The notes under the pieces: generated by a model
Databases searched by the model: none
What the model was told of the DNA's origin: nothing
What the model saw: only the letters and a program-made list of their open reading frames with translations
From: Pseudomonadota bacterium
Lineage (GTDB): Bacteria > Pseudomonadota > Alphaproteobacteria > Acetobacterales > Acetobacteraceae
NCBI GenBank assembly: GCA_021780035.1
Contig: JAJXZO010000082.1
Location: 1 to 54,854 of the forward strand
Reading direction: 5' to 3'
DNA length: 54,854 bases
Shown here: piece by piece, positions 8,168 through 17,792 of the stretch
Numbering within the stretch: the first letter of the stretch is position 1
How the letters are laid out: each line of letters opens with the position of its first letter
Program-made: the position numbers and the translations under genes

Positions 8168-8820
8168 GCACAGCGGATCCGGCCGAAGCGCGGCCCCTTG
8201 TCCTGGTGGTGGACGACGACGAGGCGATGCGCCGCTCCTCGGCGTTCCTGTTCGCCTCCGTCGGCCTGGAGGCGCAAACCTTCGAGCGCGCCGACGCGCT
8301 GCTCGCCGCCTATCCCGGTGGCGACAGCGGCCGGCCCGGCTGCATCGTGCTCGACGTGCGCATGCCCGGGATGAGCGGCCTCGAGGTGCAGCGCGTGCTT
8401 GGCGAGCGCGATTGCCCGCTGCCGATCATCCTCGTCACCGGCCACGGCGACGTGCCGATGGCGGTGGCGGCGCTGAAGGCCGGCGCCTTCGACTTCATCG
8501 AGAAGCCGTTCAAGGAGCAGCACCTGCTCGACATCGTCGATGCCGCCATCCGCCGCTCGCGGGAGACGATCGCCGTTGCCGATGCCAGACGCGCGGTGGA
8601 GGCCCGCTTCGCCCGCCTCGGCAAGCGCGAGCGCGAGGTGCTGGAGCGGGTGCTGGAAGGCAAGCCGAACAAGGTGATCGCCTTCGAACTCGACCTGTCG
8701 ATCAAGACCATCGAGGTCTACCGCGCCTCGCTGATGGAGAAGATGGGTGCCCGCTCGCCCGCCGAACTGGCGCACCTCGTCGCCGGATACCGCGCGGCGG
8801 CGAAGACGCGGCCGGCTTAG
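8164..8820 (+). CDS. ttrR: Tetrathionate response regulator TtrR (FixJ/LuxR type)
   Basis: Two-component transcriptional activator expected to switch on ttrBCA. I take the GTG at 8164 as start because it overlaps the ttrS stop (GTGA) and gives an N-terminus directly ahead of the receiver domain LVLVVDDDEAMRRSS. The phospho-acceptor is Asp64 in CIVLDVRMPGMSG; the switch Lys is in FDFIEKPF. The C-terminal LuxR-type helix-turn-helix is LGKREREVLERVLEGKPNKV (about residues 152-171) followed by LDLSIKTIEVYRASLMEKMG. Length is 218 residues, normal for FixJ/NarL-like regulators. A short inverted repeat overlaps its stop codon. Confidence 0.93.
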   Translation: MSTADPAEARPLVLVVDDDEAMRRSSAFLFASVGLEAQTFERADALLAAYPGGDSGRPGCIVLDVRMPGMSGLEVQRVLGERDCPLPIILVTGHGDVPMAVAALKAGAFDFIEKPFKEQHLLDIVDAAIRRSRETIAVADARRAVEARFARLGKREREVLERVLEGKPNKVIAFELDLSIKTIEVYRASLMEKMGARSPAELAHLVAGYRAAAKTRPA

Positions 8821-8831
8821 GGTTTTCCCTA
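8818..8831. promoter_or_regulatory. Inverted repeat TAGGG-N4-CCCTA, candidate TtrR operator
   Basis: A 14-bp perfect inverted repeat with 5-bp arms and a TTTT centre. It begins on the TAG stop codon of ttrR and lies 80 bases upstream of the ttrB start. LuxR-type regulators bind such dyads, so it is a candidate activator site for ttrBCA. No second copy was seen near ttrS. Confidence 0.4.
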
Positions 8832-8910
8832 GCCGAAGCCGGGAAGGCCCCGGATGGAAGCAGCGCGGAGGTGCGACTAGCGTCGGGCGAAATGAACCCG
8901 TGAGGCGCGC

Positions 8911-9621
8911 ATGGACCGCAGGGATTTCTTCAAGGCCGTGGGGCGGATCGCCGCGGGGCCGCCCGCGGCCCTGGCGGCCGGAACCGCCAGGGCCGCGACC
9001 GGTTCCGCCCATCACTGGGCGATGGTGGTCGATATCCGCCAGTGCATCGGCTGCCAGGCGTGCACCATCGCCTGCATCATGGAAAATCGCCCCCCCGAGA
9101 ACGAATTCCGCACCATCGTCTCCACTTACGAGGTGGCGGAGGGCGGGCGCGTGGACAGCTACATGCTGCCCAGGCTGTGCAACCACTGCGACGATCCTCC
9201 CTGCGTGCCGGTCTGCCCGGTCGGCGCCACCTTCAAGGCTGCCGATGGCGAGGTGCTGATCGACGCGGACCGCTGCGTCGGCTGTGGCTACTGCGTGCAG
9301 GCGTGTCCCTACGACGCCCGTTTCCTGAACGCCGAGACCGGAACGGCCGACAAGTGCACGTTCTGCGCCCACCGGCTGGAGGCGGGCCTGCTGCCCGCCT
9401 GCGTGGAAACCTGCGTCGGCAACGCGCGCGTGTTCGGCGATCTCGCCGACCCGCACAGCGAGGTTTCGCGGATGCTCGCCGAGCATCAGGGTGAGGTGCG
9501 CGTTCTGAAGCCCGAGCAGAATACGCATCCGAACGTTTTTTACATCGGCCTGGACCCGCGCTTTCAGGGTCGTGTCGACGGCGCGCCGACGCTCTGGCGT
9601 CCGACGCCAGAGAGAGCGTGA
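8911..9621 (+). CDS. ttrB: Tetrathionate reductase iron-sulfur subunit TtrB
   Basis: Electron-transfer subunit that carries electrons from the quinol-oxidising membrane subunit TtrC to the catalytic TtrA. The 236-residue protein opens with a twin-arginine signal (MDRRDFFKAVGRIAAGPPAA), consistent with Tat export to the periplasm. Four cysteine clusters for 4Fe-4S centres are visible: CIGCQACTIAC, CNHCDDPPCVPVC, CVGCGYCVQAC and CTFCAHRLEAGLLPAC. It begins 90 bases after ttrR and is followed by ttrC after nine bases. Length and cluster spacing match the DmsB/NrfC/TtrB family; gene context picks TtrB. Confidence 0.94.
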   Translation: MDRRDFFKAVGRIAAGPPAALAAGTARAATGSAHHWAMVVDIRQCIGCQACTIACIMENRPPENEFRTIVSTYEVAEGGRVDSYMLPRLCNHCDDPPCVPVCPVGATFKAADGEVLIDADRCVGCGYCVQACPYDARFLNAETGTADKCTFCAHRLEAGLLPACVETCVGNARVFGDLADPHSEVSRMLAEHQGEVRVLKPEQNTHPNVFYIGLDPRFQGRVDGAPTLWRPTPERA

Positions 9622-9630
9622 GGCAGCACC

Positions 9631-10737
9631 ATGTCCAGCAACATCACGGAAATCGTCAACGTCACGCGCGACATCGCCTGGGAGCCGTGGGCGGTGCAGT
9701 ATTTCTTCCTCATCGGCCTGTCCTATGGCGCCTTCGCGCTGACCCTGCCGGGCATCGTGTTCGGCAGCAGGAAATGGGCGAAGGCGAGCCGTTCCGCCCT
9801 GCTCGGCGCGCTGATCTGCGGCTTCTCGGCGCCGGTGGCGCTGCTTTCCGACCTGCACTCGCCGGGCCGCTTCATCAATTTCTACCTGTATCCGCAGCCC
9901 GGTTCGTGGATGTCGTGGGGATCGTTCTTCCTCGTCGCCTACACCGGCCTGCTGGCGCTCTATGCCTGGGCGGCGCTCGCGCCGGACCTCAGGACCGCCG
10001 CCGCCGAGGGCGGTCCGCTGGCGCTGCCGCGGCGGCTGCTTGGTGCCGGCACGCGCCCCGGTCTCGTGCGCGCGCTGGGGCTGCTCGCGCTCGTCGCCGC
10101 GGCGCTGGTGGCGCTCTACACCGGCATGGAAACGATGCTGGTGCGGGCAAGGGCGGTGTGGAACACGCCTCTGCTGCCATTCCTTTTCCTCGCCACCGCA
10201 TTCGCGGGCGCCATCGGCCTGACGCTTCTGCTCGAGCGATTCGCCTGCGGCAACGACCGGGCGACCGAGGTGCTGCTGAATCGGTGGCTTGCCGGAACCC
10301 TGGCGGTCGTCGGTGCCCTCGGCGTCGCATGGTGGGTGCGCGGGCTCGGCGGCGCACAGCCGGAGGCGACGGTTCTGGCACAGACGGCCGGTTCGGCGCT
10401 CTGGCATGCCAATGTGGTGTGGATGCTGATCGCCCTGGCCGCGCCCTTCGCCGTCGCAGCGGTGAAACCCGGCGGCACCGGCTGGCTCAGCGGCGCGCTC
10501 GCGCTGCATGCGGCATGGGCGCTGCGCTGGGTTGTGCTCATCGGCGGGCAGGATCTGCCGAAGACGGGTGCGGGGATGTACCACTTCGTCATCGCCGCCG
10601 GCCCCGAAGGCTGGGCCGGCATGATCGGCACCGCCGGACTGTGGCTCCTGATCCTGATCGTGCTGACAACCCTTCTTCCCTGGTCCGGCGCGCTCGGCTC
10701 CGGCACCGCCGCTGTCGCGGGAGGCTCGCGCTCATGA
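9631..10737 (+). CDS. ttrC: Tetrathionate reductase membrane subunit TtrC (NrfD-like)
   Basis: Integral membrane quinol dehydrogenase of the NrfD/PsrC family that anchors the complex and draws electrons from the quinone pool. The 368-residue product has about nine hydrophobic segments; LIGLSYGAFALTLPGIVFG near residue 30 is the first. The motif following it (DLHSPGRFINFYLYPQPGSW, residues about 77-96) resembles NrfD proteins. Its TGA overlaps the ATG of ttrA at 10734, so the two are translationally coupled. Confidence 0.92.
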   Translation: MSSNITEIVNVTRDIAWEPWAVQYFFLIGLSYGAFALTLPGIVFGSRKWAKASRSALLGALICGFSAPVALLSDLHSPGRFINFYLYPQPGSWMSWGSFFLVAYTGLLALYAWAALAPDLRTAAAEGGPLALPRRLLGAGTRPGLVRALGLLALVAAALVALYTGMETMLVRARAVWNTPLLPFLFLATAFAGAIGLTLLLERFACGNDRATEVLLNRWLAGTLAVVGALGVAWWVRGLGGAQPEATVLAQTAGSALWHANVVWMLIALAAPFAVAAVKPGGTGWLSGALALHAAWALRWVVLIGGQDLPKTGAGMYHFVIAAGPEGWAGMIGTAGLWLLILIVLTTLLPWSGALGSGTAAVAGGSRS

Positions 10738-13700
10738 CGTCACGCAGAAATGTCCTGAAGGCCGGTGTCGCCGTCGGCGGAGCCGCCGCCTTCGGGGTCG
10801 GCTTTTCCGAAACGGGCGAGCATGTCGTCGAGAACCTGTTCGGCGCGAAGAAGACCAACGGCGTCGTCGGCCGCTCGCTCGCCCCGGAGATGCGCGTGGA
10901 CGCCAAGGGCGGGCTTGCGCTCAATCCGGCGCAGCGGGTTTCGTATACCATGTGCATGGGCTGCACGACGCAGTGCGGCGTGCGCGTGCGCATCGATACC
11001 GCTACCGAAACGGTGGTACGCGTGGCGGGCAACCCTTACAGCCCGATGTCCACCGATCCGCAACTGCCGATGACCGCCTCGGTGCGCGAGAGCTTCATCA
11101 GCCTGTCGCGCTACGATGAGGAAGGTTTGGCCGGCCGCTCGACCGCCTGCGGCCGCGGCAACGCCGTGCTGGAGAACATGATCTCGCCGCACCGGGTGAC
11201 GGTGCCGCTGAAGCGGATCGGACCCCGCAATTCCGGCAGGTGGCAACCCGTCTCCTTCGAGCAACTGGTGAAGGAGGTGGTCGAGGGCGGCGATCTGTTC
11301 GGCGAGGGCCACGTGAAGGGGCTCAGGGAGATTCGCTCCTTCGAGCCGATCGATCCGGCGCAGCCCGAGCTTGGGCCGCGGGCGAACAGGCTCGCCATCG
11401 AGGTCTCGGCGGATGACGGCCGCAACGCTCTCGTCAAGCGCTTCCTGATGGAGGGGTTCGGCTCGATCAACATGACCGGCCACGGCTCGTATTGCGGCGG
11501 CGCCTTCCGTGCCGGCGCCGGGGCGGTGTTCGGCGACACCAAGGCGATGCCGCACGCGAAGCCGGACTACCAGAACGCGGAGTTCATCCTGTTCATCGGC
11601 ACCGCGCCCGCGCAGGCCGGCAACCCGTTCAAGCGGCAGGGAATGCTGCTCGCCAAGGCGCGCACCACCGGCAAGCTCGATTACGTCGTGGTCGATCCCG
11701 TGCTCGGCAACAGCGACAACATGGCCACGAAGCACCGCGGGCGCTGGGTGCCGATCAAGCCGGGAACCGATGCCGCGCTCGTGCTCGGCATGATCCGCTG
11801 GATGATCGACGAGAACCGCATCGACGCCAAATTCCTCGGCCAGCCGAATCTGAAGGTGGCGAAGACGGCGGGCGAGGCGGCGTGGTCGAACGCCACGCAT
11901 CTCGTCGTTGCCGAGCCGGGACATCCGCGGCACGGCGCCTTCCTGCGCGCCTCCGACATCGGGCTGCCGGTGGCGCCGGCCGACCGCTACAAGGAGAAGG
12001 ACGCCTTCGTTGTCATCGACGCGGCGAGCGGCAATCCGGTCGCGCATGATGCCGCGACGGGGCCGGCCGCGCTTTACGTGGAGCGGACGCTCCCGGTGGG
12101 CGGCGCGCAGGTAAAGGTCGCGTCCTCGCTGTCGCTGCTTGCCGCGAACGCGCGCATGCACACGGTCGAGGAGTATTCGGCGATCTGCGGCGTGCCGGCG
12201 GACACCATCGTCGGCCTAGCGCGCGAGTTCACCAGCCACGGCAAGAAGGCGGCGGCCGATACGCACGGCGGCGCGATGAGCGGCTCGGGTTTCGAGGCGG
12301 CGTTCGCCATCGTCATGCTGAACACGCTGGTCGGCAACCTCAACGTCAAGGGCGGTACCTTCGTCAACGGCGGCGGCTTCCCCGCCTATGGCGGGCCGCG
12401 CTACAGGCTGGCCAGCTTCGAGGGCGCGATCGCGCCGAAAGGCGTGCCGATCGGGCGCAACGTTCCCTACGAGAAGACCAGCGAGTTCAGGCGCAAGCAG
12501 GCGGCCGGCAAGCCGTATCCGGCGGAGGCGCCGTGGTACCCGATCCAGCCGCCGCTTTCCACCGAGTGGTGGGCGACGGTGCTGTCGGGCTATCCATACG
12601 GCCTCGACGCGCTGATCCTGTTCGGGTCGAACCCGGTGTACGGCATTCCCGGCCTGCGGCCGATGGCGGAAAAGCTGCTGAATGATCCGAGGAAGCTGCA
12701 GCTTCTCATTTCCGTCGATCCCTTCATCAACGAATCGAACACCTACGCCGACTACATCGTGCCCGAGGCGGCGATGTACGAAAGCTGGGGCTTCGTCTCG
12801 CCGTGGGCGGACGTGCCGACCAAGACCATGATCACGCGCTGGCCCGTGGTGACGCCGAAGACGGCGAAGACCGCCGATGGCGAGCCGGTATGCGGCGACA
12901 TGTTCGTCATCGCGCTGGCGAAGGCGCTGGACCTTCCGGGCTTCGGCAAGGACGCGATCAAGGGCGCCGACGGCAGGTCCTATCCACTCGACCGGCCTGA
13001 GGACTGGTGGTTCCGCGCGGCGGCGAATATGGCCTTCCTCGGCCAGCCGGTCGGCGACGCCACCGACGACGACATCGCGCTCTCCGGCGTGTCGCGGCTG
13101 ATGCCGGCGCTCAGGGCCACGTTGCCGGAGGAGGAGCTGCGCAAGGTCGCCTGCCTTTACTCGCGCGGCGGGCGGCACCAGCCGGGGAATCAGGGTTGGA
13201 CCCCGGAAGGCGTGGCGGCGTGGCCGTTCGAGAAGCCGCTCAATGTCTGGCACGAGACGCTGGCGCTGGCGAAGAGCGCCATCACCGGCAAGAACCACTC
13301 CGGCGCGCCGATCTGGATCGAGCCTTCCTTCGCCGACGGCAGCACGGTTACCCGGCACTATCCGGAGAAGGACTGGCCGCTGCTGCTGGTCAGCCAGAAG
13401 AGCGTGCTGCAGGGCTCGCGCTCGATTCCGTCGCGCCGGCTGCGCAACCTGCATCCGGACAACCCGGTGGCGGTGCACCGGCAGGACGCCGACGCGCTGG
13501 GGATCAGGTCGGGGGACGCGATCCGCGTTTCGACCCCGGCGGGTTCGGTGACCGGCGTCGCCATCGTGCGCGATGGTATCGCCAGGGGCGTCGTCGCTAT
13601 CGAGCACGGCTACGGCCACTGGGAGTTCGGCGCGCGCACCCACGTGATCGGCGGCAAGGAGATGCCGCACGACCCGAACATCGCTGCCGGCGTATCGCAG

Positions 13701-13811
13701 AACGACCTTGGCATTCTCGATCCGACGCGGAAGTGGCCCGCCGTGTACGTCGATCCCATCACCGGAACGGCCGCGCGCCAGGGCCTGCCGGCGCGCGTCG
13801 AACGCGCGTAG
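10734..13811 (+). CDS. ttrA: Tetrathionate reductase molybdopterin subunit TtrA
   Basis: Catalytic subunit, a periplasmic bis-MGD molybdoenzyme that reduces tetrathionate to thiosulfate. The ATG at 10734 overlaps the ttrC stop and gives a twin-arginine signal ([20 protein letters not shown]), so the longer open frame upstream is not coding. The N-terminal 4Fe-4S site is Cys74-x2-Cys77-x3-Cys81 with Cys139. The likely Mo ligand is Cys254 in HGSYCGGAF. The molydopterin dinucleotide-binding C-terminal domain starts near residue 900 ([16 protein letters not shown]). At 1025 residues it is almost the size of Salmonella TtrA. It ends the ttr operon. Confidence 0.94.
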   Translation: MTSRRNVLKAGVAVGGAAAFGVGFSETGEHVVENLFGAKKTNGVVGRSLAPEMRVDAKGGLALNPAQRVSYTMCMGCTTQCGVRVRIDTATETVVRVAGNPYSPMSTDPQLPMTASVRESFISLSRYDEEGLAGRSTACGRGNAVLENMISPHRVTVPLKRIGPRNSGRWQPVSFEQLVKEVVEGGDLFGEGHVKGLREIRSFEPIDPAQPELGPRANRLAIEVSADDGRNALVKRFLMEGFGSINMTGHGSYCGGAFRAGAGAVFGDTKAMPHAKPDYQNAEFILFIGTAPAQAGNPFKRQGMLLAKARTTGKLDYVVVDPVLGNSDNMATKHRGRWVPIKPGTDAALVLGMIRWMIDENRIDAKFLGQPNLKVAKTAGEAAWSNATHLVVAEPGHPRHGAFLRASDIGLPVAPADRYKEKDAFVVIDAASGNPVAHDAATGPAALYVERTLPVGGAQVKVASSLSLLAANARMHTVEEYSAICGVPADTIVGLAREFTSHGKKAAADTHGGAMSGSGFEAAFAIVMLNTLVGNLNVKGGTFVNGGGFPAYGGPRYRLASFEGAIAPKGVPIGRNVPYEKTSEFRRKQAAGKPYPAEAPWYPIQPPLSTEWWATVLSGYPYGLDALILFGSNPVYGIPGLRPMAEKLLNDPRKLQLLISVDPFINESNTYADYIVPEAAMYESWGFVSPWADVPTKTMITRWPVVTPKTAKTADGEPVCGDMFVIALAKALDLPGFGKDAIKGADGRSYPLDRPEDWWFRAAANMAFLGQPVGDATDDDIALSGVSRLMPALRATLPEEELRKVACLYSRGGRHQPGNQGWTPEGVAAWPFEKPLNVWHETLALAKSAITGKNHSGAPIWIEPSFADGSTVTRHYPEKDWPLLLVSQKSVLQGSRSIPSRRLRNLHPDNPVAVHRQDADALGIRSGDAIRVSTPAGSVTGVAIVRDGIARGVVAIEHGYGHWEFGARTHVIGGKEMPHDPNIAAGVSQNDLGILDPTRKWPAVYVDPITGTAARQGLPARVERA

Positions 13812-13921
13812 CGCGAGGGTGCGGGCCGGGGCGGCGCCCGCCGTCCCGGTGCCGCTCTGGCACGGCGCGGTTTGGCGGTGGTATCAAGGGCGCTTCCAGT
13901 GTTGCCAGGGGCGGGGTGCCG

Positions 13922-14962
13922 ATGAAGGCCGTCATCTTCGAACGTTTCGGCGAGGTGCCGGAAGTCCGGGCGGTGCCCGACCCGGCACCGAGACCGGCCG
14001 GCGTGGTGGTGAAGGTGGAGGCGACGGGGCTCTGCCGCAGCGACTGGCACGGCTGGATGGGCCACGACCCGGATATCCGGCTTCCGCACGTGCCGGGGCA
14101 CGAGTTGGCCGGCACCATCGTTGCGCTGGGGAAGGACGTGACGGGCTGGCGGGCGGGCGAGCGCGTCACCGTGCCGTTCGTCGCCGGCTGCGGCGATTGC
14201 CCGGAGTGCCGCTCGGGCAACCAGCAGGTATGCGAGCACCAGTTCCAGCCGGGCTTCACTGCTTGGGGGTCGTTCGCCGAATACGTCGGCATCGATTTCG
14301 CCGCCGGCAACCTCGTGCGCCTGCCGGACGAGCTTGACTTCGCCACCGCGGCGAGCCTCGGCTGCCGCTTCGCCACCTCGTTTCGAGCCCTGGTGGACCA
14401 GGCGCGCGTCTCGGCCGGGGAATGGGTGGCGGTGCACGGCTGCGGCGGCGTGGGGCTTTCGGCGGTGATGATCGCCACGGCCCTCGGCGCCAACGTGGTG
14501 GCGGTGGACGTTCTGGAAGGGGCGCGAGCCCTGGCGCGCGAATTCGGGGCGGTGGCGACCGTCGATGCCGCGGGCCGCGCGGACGTGGTGGGCGCGGTGT
14601 GCGACATCACGAAGGGAGGCGCGCACGTGTCGATCGACGCGCTCGGCCACCCGGCCACCGCCTTCAACTCGGTGATGTGCCTCCGGCGGCGCGGGCGGCA
14701 CGTGCAGGTGGGACTGCTGCTCGCGGAGCACGCGCGCCCGGCGCTGCCAATGGACCGGGTGGTCGCCTGGGAACTGGAGATCAAGGGCAGCCACGGCATC
14801 CAGGCGCACCGCTACGGGGCGATGCTGGAGATGATGCGGGCGGGCCGGCTGCACCCGGAGAGGCTGATCCGGCGGCGGATCGGGCTCGCCGAGGCGCCGG
14901 AAGCGCTGGTGCGGCTGGGCGAGATGCGTGATCCCGGCATCAGCGTCATCACCGCGTTCTGA
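13922..14962 (+). CDS. Zinc-dependent alcohol dehydrogenase family protein
   Basis: Medium-chain NAD(P)-dependent dehydrogenase. The ATG at 13922 follows a GGGGCGG sequence and gives a typical start [18 protein letters not shown]; the much longer open frame upstream overlaps ttrA and is a shadow. Catalytic zinc ligands appear as Cys in [10 protein letters not shown] and the GHE motif (VPGHELAG); the structural zinc loop is [15 protein letters not shown]. The Rossmann motif is [13 protein letters not shown]. Length 346 residues. Substrate cannot be told from sequence. It lies in the same direction as ttrA but about 110 bases away, so co-transcription is uncertain. Confidence 0.9.
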   Translation: MKAVIFERFGEVPEVRAVPDPAPRPAGVVVKVEATGLCRSDWHGWMGHDPDIRLPHVPGHELAGTIVALGKDVTGWRAGERVTVPFVAGCGDCPECRSGNQQVCEHQFQPGFTAWGSFAEYVGIDFAAGNLVRLPDELDFATAASLGCRFATSFRALVDQARVSAGEWVAVHGCGGVGLSAVMIATALGANVVAVDVLEGARALAREFGAVATVDAAGRADVVGAVCDITKGGAHVSIDALGHPATAFNSVMCLRRRGRHVQVGLLLAEHARPALPMDRVVAWELEIKGSHGIQAHRYGAMLEMMRAGRLHPERLIRRRIGLAEAPEALVRLGEMRDPGISVITAF

Positions 14963-15015
14963 GGGCGCGGCGGCGCGGTTTTGTGGTGGTATTTCCATAC
15001 CGCATCGGAAAGCGC

Positions 15016-15044
15016 TTGACCGGCCGGGGGAAAGCCTGCATAAG
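15016..15044 (+). promoter_or_regulatory. Promoter for rplM-rpsI
   Basis: TTGACC (-35, 15016-15021), a 17-base spacer and CATAAG (-10, 15039-15044). This would give a leader of about 25 bases before the rplM start at 15076. Placement after the adh stop and before a ribosomal operon supports it. Confidence 0.55.
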
Positions 15045-15075
15045 CCGCCGCCATCTGATTCTGGGGGCCTGACCG

Positions 15076-15540
15076 ATGAAGACTACCCTCTCGCTGAAAC
15101 CCGCGGAGGCGAAGAAGGACTGGGTGCTGATCGACGCCGAAGGCTTGGTTCTCGGCCGGCTCGCCGTCATCATCGCCAACCGGCTGCGCGGCAAGCACAA
15201 GCCGCAGTTCACGCCGCACGTCGATTGCGGCGACAACGTCGTGGTGATCAACGCCGCCAAGGTGAAGATCACCGGCGACAAGCTCGACCAGTCGGTGTTC
15301 TACTGGCACACGGGCTATGCCGGCGGCATCAAGGGGCGGAGCATCCGCCAGCGTCTCGACAGCGCGCATCCGGAACAGGTCATCGAGAAGGCGGTCGAAC
15401 GCATGATCACCCGCGGCCCCCTGCAGCGGCGGCAAATGAAGCATCTGCACATCTATGGCGGCGCCAGCCATCCGCACGAGGGGCAGGCGCCCCAGGTGCT
15501 CGATGTTGCCGCGCTCAACCGCAAGAACACGGGGGTCTGA
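15076..15540 (+). CDS. rplM: 50S ribosomal protein L13
   Basis: Early-assembly protein of the large ribosomal subunit. The 154-residue product begins [20 protein letters not shown] and contains the family signature region [20 protein letters not shown] and [16 protein letters not shown]. The conserved basic C-terminal part ([20 protein letters not shown]) is present. Length is slightly above E. coli L13 (142), as is common in Alphaproteobacteria. It is followed by rpsI after three bases, the universal rplM-rpsI operon. Confidence 0.98.
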   Translation: MKTTLSLKPAEAKKDWVLIDAEGLVLGRLAVIIANRLRGKHKPQFTPHVDCGDNVVVINAAKVKITGDKLDQSVFYWHTGYAGGIKGRSIRQRLDSAHPEQVIEKAVERMITRGPLQRRQMKHLHIYGGASHPHEGQAPQVLDVAALNRKNTGV

Positions 15541-15543
15541 TCC

Positions 15544-16035
15544 ATGTCCGAAACCCAGCAGACCCATTCGCTCGCCGACCTGAAGGACCTTGTCGGCACT
15601 CCTGCCGAGACGGCCGAGCTTACGCGCCGTGAGCCGAAGCGCGACGGGCAGGGCCGCTCCTACGCCACGGGCCGGCGGAAGAACGCCGTTGCCCGCGTGT
15701 GGATCAAGCCCGGCAAGGGCGAGATCGTGGTGAACGGCAAGAAGGTCGGCCAATACTTCGCGCGGCCCGTGCTGCGCATGCTGATCACGCAGCCGTTCCT
15801 GGTCGCCGACCGCTACAACCAGTTCGACGTGTATTGCACGGTCTCGGGCGGCGGGCTTTCCGGGCAGGCCGGCGCGCTGCGCCACGGCATCTCCCGCGCG
15901 CTCACCTACTACGAGCCGGAGCTTCGCCCCATCCTGAAGCTCGCCGGCTTCCTCACCCGCGACAGCCGCGTGGTGGAGCGCAAGAAGTACGGCCGCGCCA
16001 AGGCCCGACGCAGCTTCCAGTTCAGCAAACGCTGA
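15544..16035 (+). CDS. rpsI: 30S ribosomal protein S9
   Basis: Small-subunit protein whose C-terminal tail contacts tRNA in the P site. The 163-residue product has an N-terminal extension (residues 1-35, low conservation) before the conserved core [20 protein letters not shown]. The signature [19 protein letters not shown] and the basic C-terminal end [17 protein letters not shown] are intact. A strong terminator follows 26 bases after the stop. Confidence 0.98.
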   Translation: MSETQQTHSLADLKDLVGTPAETAELTRREPKRDGQGRSYATGRRKNAVARVWIKPGKGEIVVNGKKVGQYFARPVLRMLITQPFLVADRYNQFDVYCTVSGGGLSGQAGALRHGISRALTYYEPELRPILKLAGFLTRDSRVVERKKYGRAKARRSFQFSKR

Positions 16036-16060
16036 GCCGCTTTTCCCGACACTGGCGAAG

Positions 16061-16098
16061 GGGGCAGGGCTCGGCGGGCTCTGCCCCTTTTGTTTTTT
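16061..16098 (+). terminator. Rho-independent terminator of rplM-rpsI
   Basis: A 27-base hairpin at 16061-16087 with 12 pairs (GGGGCAGGGCTC against GGGCTCTGCCCC, two G-T pairs), a 3-base loop, and the U-run TTTTGTTTTTT directly after. Textbook form. Confidence 0.9.
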
Positions 16099-16118
16099 GC
16101 CTGCCCGAGGAGGTTTCC

Positions 16119-17045
16119 ATGGCACGCCCGACCGTGTTCATCGACGGCGAAGCCGGCACCACCGGCCTTGGCATCCGCGAGCGCCTGCGCGTCCTGCCGG
16201 AAGTGGAGGTGCGAAGCCTCGCCGAGGAGAAGCGCAAGGATGCGGACGCGCGCCGTGCCCTGATGGCCGAGGTCGATCTGGTGGTGCTCTGCCTGCCCGA
16301 TGCCGCCGCCCGCGAAGCCGCCGCGCTGGCCGCGAGCCTGGGGGAGAGGGCGCCGAAGCTGCTCGACGCCAGCACGGCGCACCGGGTCGCGCCCGGCTGG
16401 GTGTTCGGCTTTCCGGAACTCGCGCCGGGACAGCGCGCGGCCATCGCCGCGGCGAGGCTTGTGGCCAACCCTGGCTGCTATGCCACCGCCGCCATCGCCC
16501 TGCTGCGACCGTTGGTGGATGCGGGGGTGCTGCCCGCCGACTATCCGGTGTGCATCAACGCCGTCTCCGGCTATTCGGGCGGCGGCAAGGCGATGATCGC
16601 CGCGCACGAGGCCGCCGGCGGGCCGGCGTTCGAATTGTACGCGCTCGGGTTCGAGCATAAGCATGTGCCGGAGATCGAGGCCTACGCGCGGCTTTCGCGG
16701 CGGCCGCTGTTCGTTCCCTCGGTGGGGCACTATCGCCAGGGAATGCTGGTCTGCGTGCCGCTGCACCTCGAAACATTGCCCGGCAAACCTTCGGGTGCCG
16801 CGTTGCACGAGGCGCTCGCCCGCCATTACGCCGGCAGCGCGTTCGTGCGGGTGGTGCCACCGACGGAGAACGGCAAGCTCGAGCCCGAGGCGCTGAACGA
16901 GACCAACACGCTCGAGCTTCGAGTGTTCGCCAACGAGGCGCGGGGGCAGGCGGCACTGGTGGCGCGGCTCGACAACCTGGGCAAGGGCGCGTCGGGCGCG
17001 GCGGTGCAGAACCTCCGCCTGATGCTTGGCCTCGACGCCGTCTGA
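16119..17045 (+). CDS. argC: N-acetyl-gamma-glutamyl-phosphate reductase, type 2
   Basis: Third step of arginine synthesis: NADPH-dependent reduction of N-acetylglutamyl phosphate. The ATG at 16119 has the ribosome-binding sequence GAGGAGG just upstream. The 308-residue product has the nucleotide-binding start [18 protein letters not shown] and the catalytic Cys120 in [11 protein letters not shown]. The short length and the GEAGTTG motif mark the type 2 (AGPR-2) subfamily rather than the longer type 1. The gene follows the rpsI terminator, so it likely has its own promoter; the gamma-carbonic anhydrase gene follows after ten bases. Confidence 0.95.
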   Translation: MARPTVFIDGEAGTTGLGIRERLRVLPEVEVRSLAEEKRKDADARRALMAEVDLVVLCLPDAAAREAAALAASLGERAPKLLDASTAHRVAPGWVFGFPELAPGQRAAIAAARLVANPGCYATAAIALLRPLVDAGVLPADYPVCINAVSGYSGGGKAMIAAHEAAGGPAFELYALGFEHKHVPEIEAYARLSRRPLFVPSVGHYRQGMLVCVPLHLETLPGKPSGAALHEALARHYAGSAFVRVVPPTENGKLEPEALNETNTLELRVFANEARGQAALVARLDNLGKGASGAAVQNLRLMLGLDAV

Positions 17046-17055
17046 GGAGGGCGGA

Positions 17056-17589
17056 GTGGCGGAATGCCGCTTTCCCTACGCCGGGGTGTGGCCGCAGGTG
17101 GCCGCAGACGCCTTCATCGCCCCTTCGGCGGTTCTCGTCGGCGACGTGAGCATCGCAGCGCGTTCCAGCGTGTGGTTCCAGTGCGTGCTCCGGGCGGACT
17201 CCAATATCATCCGCGTGGGCGAGGACACCAACATCCAGGACGGCACGATCGTGCACGTGGACACCGGGAACTTTCCCACCATCATCGGCAACAAGGTGAC
17301 GGTGGGGCACGCGGCCATCGTGCATGCCTGCACGCTGCATGACGGCGCCTTCGTTGGCATGGGAGCGACGGTGCTCGACGGCGCGGTGATCGAGGCGGGA
17401 GGGATGCTCGCCGCCGGCTCGCTGCTCGCGCCGGGCAAGCGCATCGGCGCGGGCGAGTTGTGGCGAGGCTCGCCGGCGAGGCTGGTGCGCGTGCTCGACG
17501 CCGGGGAGCGGGCGCGGTTCGCCGCGACCGCGGCGCACTATGTCGAACTGGCGAAGCAGTTCCGGGAAGAGATGAACAACCGGGCGTGA
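17056..17589 (+). CDS. Gamma-carbonic anhydrase family protein
   Basis: Left-handed beta-helix hexapeptide protein of the gamma-carbonic anhydrase/YrdA/PaaY family. The GTG at 17056 is chosen because GAGGAGGGCGG lies directly upstream; a TTG further upstream would overlap argC. The three zinc-ligand histidines of the family are present at His67 (IVHVDTG), His85 (VTVGHAAIV) and His90 (IVHACTL). Repeats of the I-G-x-x hexapeptide type run from about residue 20 to 145. Length 177 residues. Many bacterial members have no shown carbonic anhydrase activity, so activity is uncertain. Probably co-transcribed with argC. Confidence 0.88.
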   Translation: MAECRFPYAGVWPQVAADAFIAPSAVLVGDVSIAARSSVWFQCVLRADSNIIRVGEDTNIQDGTIVHVDTGNFPTIIGNKVTVGHAAIVHACTLHDGAFVGMGATVLDGAVIEAGGMLAAGSLLAPGKRIGAGELWRGSPARLVRVLDAGERARFAATAAHYVELAKQFREEMNNRA

Positions 17590-17650
17590 CGCGGGCCGGC
17601 CGTCGCGGTTTCGTGGAATGCGCCGGCAGCCGGCCAAATCCGCCACAATG

Positions 17651-17678
17651 CGACGCAGGTTGCAACCTGGAAACGTCG
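17651..17678. promoter_or_regulatory. Palindrome upstream of cydP-cydA, candidate operator
   Basis: The core CAGGTTGCAACCTG (17656-17669) is a perfect 14-bp palindrome. It is flanked by a further inverted pair, CGACG (17651-17655) and CGTCG (17674-17678). It lies about 125 bases upstream of cydP, in the only non-coding region ahead of the cyd operon. It does not match the FNR consensus (TTGAT-N4-ATCAA). The binding factor is unknown. Confidence 0.45.
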
Positions 17679-17792
17679 GCGCGAGCCTTTCCGTTCCGGG
17701 CTCGTCCCGTGGGTACTGTGCTTGCCATTGTCGTTGCCGCCGTGGTACTTCCTGGCCGGAGCGGGGGCTCGAATGAGGGGACGTGCGGGTCG

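Noticed and set aside
9618-10733. N-terminal extension of ttrA
   Set aside because: It overlaps ttrC entirely. The ATG at 10734 gives a twin-arginine signal and overlaps the ttrC stop, so it is the real start.
13007-13921. N-terminal extension of the alcohol dehydrogenase
   Set aside because: Overlaps the end of ttrA in another frame; the dehydrogenase fold begins exactly at the ATG at 13922.
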